From assembly GCF_021347895.1 (NCBI RefSeq), contig NC_067116.1:44257628-44321627 (forward strand): DNA of 64,000 nucleotides. The letters run 5' to 3'. This document shows, one piece after another, positions 59,585-64,000 of this stretch (positions within the stretch are counted from its first letter, which is position 1; every line of letters starts with the position of its first letter). Below the pieces are notes generated by a model. The model did no database searches and was not told the origin of the DNA. It saw nothing but the letters and a program-made list of their open reading frames with translations. The stretch is from Acanthochromis polyacanthus (lineage: Eukaryota > Chordata > Actinopteri > Pomacentridae). A program made the position numbers and the translations under genes.

Positions 59585-60589
59585 GTAGATCCATGCAAAC
59601 ACCACAGACGAAAGCTTTCTGCGTATTTAGACACGCGGAAAGTACAAAATAGGGCTCATTTTGATTCCAAAAAACACGATAAAGGAATGAAAAGACAGAT
59701 GAAAACGCCTTCATTCAATGTGTTTGGTTGTAAAAACTTCTGTAATTATGCAAGATATCTCTCATTAAACAAATAAATGCATGTAAAGATGGGTATCTAG
59801 TAGCTCACACATTCTAGTTAAGAAAAATAAGGAAACTACTGTGCAAAAGAACGAGCAAAGTAGATGAGAGGATCTGAAAGCTGAAAAATCGGCTGCAATA
59901 ATGCATTTATTTGAGTTTCTGTGCTGAAACTTCATCAGAATCCGTAGATTTAAAAAGAAAAACGGGTCAAAAGAAGATAAAAATCTAAATAAAAGACCTT
60001 TTTAATTTATTTTTTCTGCAGGATTCTGTTGCACAATAAGCTTTCTATTGCATTTTCCTCTTATTGCCTTACAGGATTTTATTGATTGCAAACTGTTGTA
60101 ATCAGAAAACACAACGGTCCTTTCACGGAAAATGAATCTGATGCGTCCAACTTCCAGTGTATTATGAGCAGAGACCTGCAGTGGCAGCAGGTCACCGCTA
60201 GATGGAGAATAAGACAACGGAAAGTGTAAATCTGAGCTGTTGTGTTGCAGCGTTCAGCTTTTAGTTTCTTCCTGTTTTGTTCCTTTTAGCTTCCATCACG
60301 TCCGTCTGCTAAATGCACAGTTCACATAAACGCACACAGAGCTGCAGACGGGATCAGAAAGACTCTCGTGGGTGTTGTTGACCCTCTTCATGCTGGTTCC
60401 CAGGAGGACTGAAACGTTCACGCCTCCCACTCAGGCTTTAAACCTCGCTGGGCTGCAACAAACGCACACATTTCTCTAAATACTTGGTGCTAAAAAACTC
60501 CGCTACCGTGTTCTGTTTCTGTTCTGCCCCTTCACCGATCTCTTTTCCGTTTTTCCGAGGGTTAATATGTGGTCAGTTGGCTCATTTCT

Positions 60590-61960
60590 TCACATTTAAT
60601 TGAACCAAATCATGAGTGTAAAGTGTGTTTGCATACAGGGCTCACAAACAGCATGTATATGAAGAGGAGTTTCTGTGATTTTGAGAACTTCTGCGCATGT
60701 GAGGGGCAATAGTATGTTTTATTTGGGATCTTATTTCAAGAAATATGTGTAAAATGTCTTTGGAAGTCTAATAGGAAGTCTTAAACTGCTTTTGTCACAG
60801 TTTATCATTAAAAAAAGACAATAAAAGTGACATTAGCCGCACTGGAAGCATCACATTTTTGCAGTTTTGCTTGTGTTCTGTCAGTTTATGGATCTTTTTT
60901 TTTACGTTTTTCCAAGACTTGTTGTTTGCTCTGTTGTTCATCTTTTAACTTTAGCTACAATCATGACGAATTTTTACCATTTAATTGAACCAATTTATGA
61001 ATGGAAAATGTGTCTGCATGCATGGGCTCACACACAGTCTGCATGAAGAACTGCTGGTGTGTTTTTGAGAACTTGTGCTCATGTGAAGGACTACAATTGA
61101 TTATTACTCCCAGTATTTATATATTTGGTGTCTTATTTAGTCTATAAAGCAAAGAAATGTGTGAATAATGCCTCTTATAATATCCAAGAGTCTAATAGAA
61201 AGTCTTACAACGGCTTTTTCCACCAGTTTATCTTCAAAAAAGACAAGAAAACCGACATTAGATGCTCTGGAAGCACCAAATTTTTTGCAATTTTTGCTCT
61301 AAATGGACACACTGATCAGGAACAGTCTCATTAGAATGATCCAAACACTCCTCCTCATGCTTGTGTTCATGCTGTTTGTGGTACTTGCGGCAAAAAACTC
61401 AATTTTCTTCTTGGATGCTTCAGTTCTGCATCTTTATGGATAGAAATACATGAAAAATGCCGATTATTAGATTCCTGGATGTCATAAAAGGAATTTTTTC
61501 ACACAATTTTTCAGCATAAACTGCAAAAATTTCATTTTTTTGGCAAAAAGTGCAAAAAAAATGTTAGAAATTTATCTTCATACATACATTCAATACTTCT
61601 AGCTCAACTAATGTCGCTTTTCTTGTCTTTTTTTAATGATAAACTGGGAAAACAAGCTGTCTGAAGGCGTTCTGTTGGACTCTTGGATAATATAAGAGGC
61701 ATTCTTCACATATTTCTATCCATAAAGGTGCAGAACTGAAGCAGGAGGGAAAATCCAGCATAAAAGTTGAGTTTTTCTACCACAAACGGCATGAACAGAT
61801 CTAATTTTTTGTAGTTTTTGCTTCAAATAAACAGCCTGATTAGTTGTAAACCTCAGTAGGATGCACCAAACTCTCTTTCTGCTTGAGTTCATGCTGTTAA
61901 TGGTGGAAAAAAACTCAACTCTCTCCTTGAATATTCTCTCCTGCTTCAGATCTGTTGCAC
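60590..61960. repeat. local direct and inverted repeat family
   Basis: 60598-60860 and 60980-61290 are diverged direct copies (TTGAACCAA, TTTTGAGAACTT, GTCTAATAG(G/A)AAGTCTTA, GACATTAG, CTGGAAGCA). 61610-61730 carries part of the same unit inverted (CTAATGTCGCTTTTCTTGTC, GGACTCTTGGATAATATAAG). A further partial copy lies near 63930-64000. Confidence 0.6.
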
Positions 61961-62465
61961 CTCAGTGGATTTTTTCTACATTTTACCAGGTTTAAGGTTT
62001 GTTTCCCTTTAGTTGGCCCAGATTTGGCAGCTCCCCCCTCCCTGGGTGAAGTGTGCCGTCCAGGCTAACATGTTGTGGTGATGAGGCTGACCTGTAGCTC
62101 CGTCCCCATTGGCTGCTCACCACAGGCTGTTTCCTCCAATCTCTCTGATTATATCTGGCTCTCTGGGGAGGCGTCGGGCAGCAGCGAGTCGTTCTGCAGC
62201 AGAAAAGGAGTGTTTGGAGGGGGAGGCGGAGCTCTGTGGCCTCCCATTAGCTCCGGTTTGTTTAGTCAATAGTGGCAGGTCCCAGTGGAGTTTTTAGTGT
62301 CCCCCCCCCCATCAGAGTGGAGCTCAACGGGGCTTTGTGAGGAGGAGGAGGATGCTGTCATTGTTACAGATGATGTCTGATTGTTAGAGATCTGGAATAC
62401 GTTTGTAAAAACAGGTTGGAGACAAAAATCAGAAGAGGAAAAAGGAACTGAAGCCATGTTTATTC

Positions 62466-63130
62466 TGTACAATAATAATAATAATAATTTGTTAGTGATG
62501 ATTATACTGATAAAAATATTTGTGATAATAAAAATCCAAAAGTGGTGATGATGATGATGATAATCAGAAAAATAATTAATAATTAATCATAATGATCATA
62601 TTTCTTATTATTAATACTACTACTGCTCCTGCTACTACTAAAAATGATGATGATAAGAATGATAATGATAAATTAGAATGATAGTTATGGTGATAAGGAT
62701 GATAAAAGTAATGGCCATAATAACAATAATAATAATAGTAAAGATGATGTGATGGTTATAACTGTGATGATAAATATAAATTAAAATGATAATGCTAATA
62801 ATTGTGATAATGATTGAACAAGTGATAATGATTTTTAAAAATTAATACAAAGTAAAATATCTAAAAAAATAGTAATGTTAAAAATAATGTTGATGATAAT
62901 AAAAAATGAATGTAGTGATGATAAAAAATATGATAAAAAAATGATTGTGATTAAATAATGGTAAAACAATAATAAGAATATAATGATAAAGATAAATAAA
63001 ATGGTGATAATTATAATAAAATGATAGAATAAAAGAATATAGTGATGAACAGAATTATGATGCTACAAACAATGATACAAAAATAGTTAAACTAAATAAT
63101 AATGATGATGATGGTGATGATAACAGTAAT
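62466..63130. repeat. (GATAAT)/(AAT)-rich simple sequence
   Basis: Long imperfect array of ATAATAATGATGATAAT-like trinucleotide repeats with no open frame. Confidence 0.9.
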
Positions 63131-64000
63131 TAAAATGCGTTATTTGTGTAGAACCTTTTGAAAACAGAATTACAAAAGGTCGCACAATAAACACTTAAAA
63201 ACAAATTAGACAAATAACAGAAAAATATTGAAAGGTCCCTGATGGTAAAAATCCATTTTTCTTGTGTTTTGTCATCGCTAAAAACTTGAAAATTTAAAAT
63301 ATAACAACTAGTTGGTCTCCCTGCTAGTCAGAATTCGACCCAGCTGCTTTATAACTCGTTCTTCCTGTAGGGGGCAGAAACGGCAGCAGATGATTGATTT
63401 TCAGAGTCAAACGTCACATTTAGACCATCACTAAAACCAGGAGTTACAGTCATGATTAAACTAGCCATCCTGTAGTATTTGGAGCTGAAAAGCAAGACTA
63501 ATAACGGGATGATGAATCTGAGTCAAAGGAGAGATTTAAAGTTTGAGTTTAGTGACCAGTTGAGAGTTTTGAACCATCAGTATGTTTCTAAGTGAGGATC
63601 TGAGGCAAAAAATTAAGCTCACAGGGATCATTTTGAGCAGTGAAATCTTAAATTTGGTGTAATTTAGTGCACATTGAGCGTCTGATGGCAGCATTTTGTA
63701 GCACCATTGTTGTTTGTTTCATCTGCTGAGGCAAACATGGATGAAATATCAGAAATGACCTCACTTTAAACCATCACGTCCTCTTGATTTCTCACAGAGT
63801 GCGTAAAAACTTGACACCTGAACTCACCACATGAGTCATGTGATTAGATTGGAGTGAAAGTGACTCACGATGACTTGACCTCCGTATCACTCTGGTGTCA
63901 TTTTCCCTCATCCTGACTCATTTCTGAACATTTAACCGAACCAAACCACGAGTGGAAACTGTATTTACATATTTAGACTCGCACACAGTGTGCATGTAAA

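Larger units (their letters stand above)
59585..64000 (+). other. qsox1 intron 8 (incomplete)
   Basis: No further qsox1 exon (YFPGRP-type sequence) is found before the window ends. Contains direct and inverted repeats (60590-61960) and a long ATR-rich simple-sequence region (62466-63130). The rest shows nothing recognised. Confidence 0.75.

Overview
This window looks like teleost fish nuclear DNA. It holds a vertebrate gene pair in conserved order, short coding exons with GT..AG introns, tRNA-derived SINEs of fish type, and a dense population of DNA-transposon relics (piggyBac-like, hAT, Tc1/mariner). I see no prokaryotic, viral or CRISPR content, and no defence or otherwise novel multi-gene system. 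The unusual material here is repeat structure, not new genes.

Positions 1-26367, + strand: the 3' two thirds of cep350 (centrosomal protein 350), entering the window inside an exon. I trace 24 coding exons whose phases join without a break into 1981 residues ending at a TGA at 26365-26367. They include coiled-coil exons, one giant disordered exon carrying the CAP-Gly microtubule-binding domain, and a strongly conserved C-terminus. The 3' UTR probably runs from 26368 to a polyadenylation signal at 30459-30464. It contains a foldback transposon nested in a second palindromic transposon (27850-29098).

Positions about 30480-34860: intergenic sequence with an AT-rich palindromic element, a decayed Tc1-like transposase and a TTAA-flanked palindromic MITE.

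Positions 35034-59584, + strand: the 5' part of qsox1 (quiescin sulfhydryl oxidase 1). Eight coding exons encode 348 residues: signal peptide, redox-active thioredoxin domain with a CGHC centre, second thioredoxin-like domain, and the start of the helical linker before the FAD-binding Erv1/ALR domain, which lies beyond the window. Positions 59585-64000 are the next intron. Its large introns hold most of the young repeats: mariner, LINE 3' end, hAT MITEs, two copies of a composite element, tandem arrays and simple repeats.

The two genes are functionally unrelated (centrosome/cilium assembly versus disulfide formation in the secretory pathway). They are adjacent and in the same orientation in human (CEP350-QSOX1), and that synteny supports calling the oxidase qsox1 rather than qsox2.
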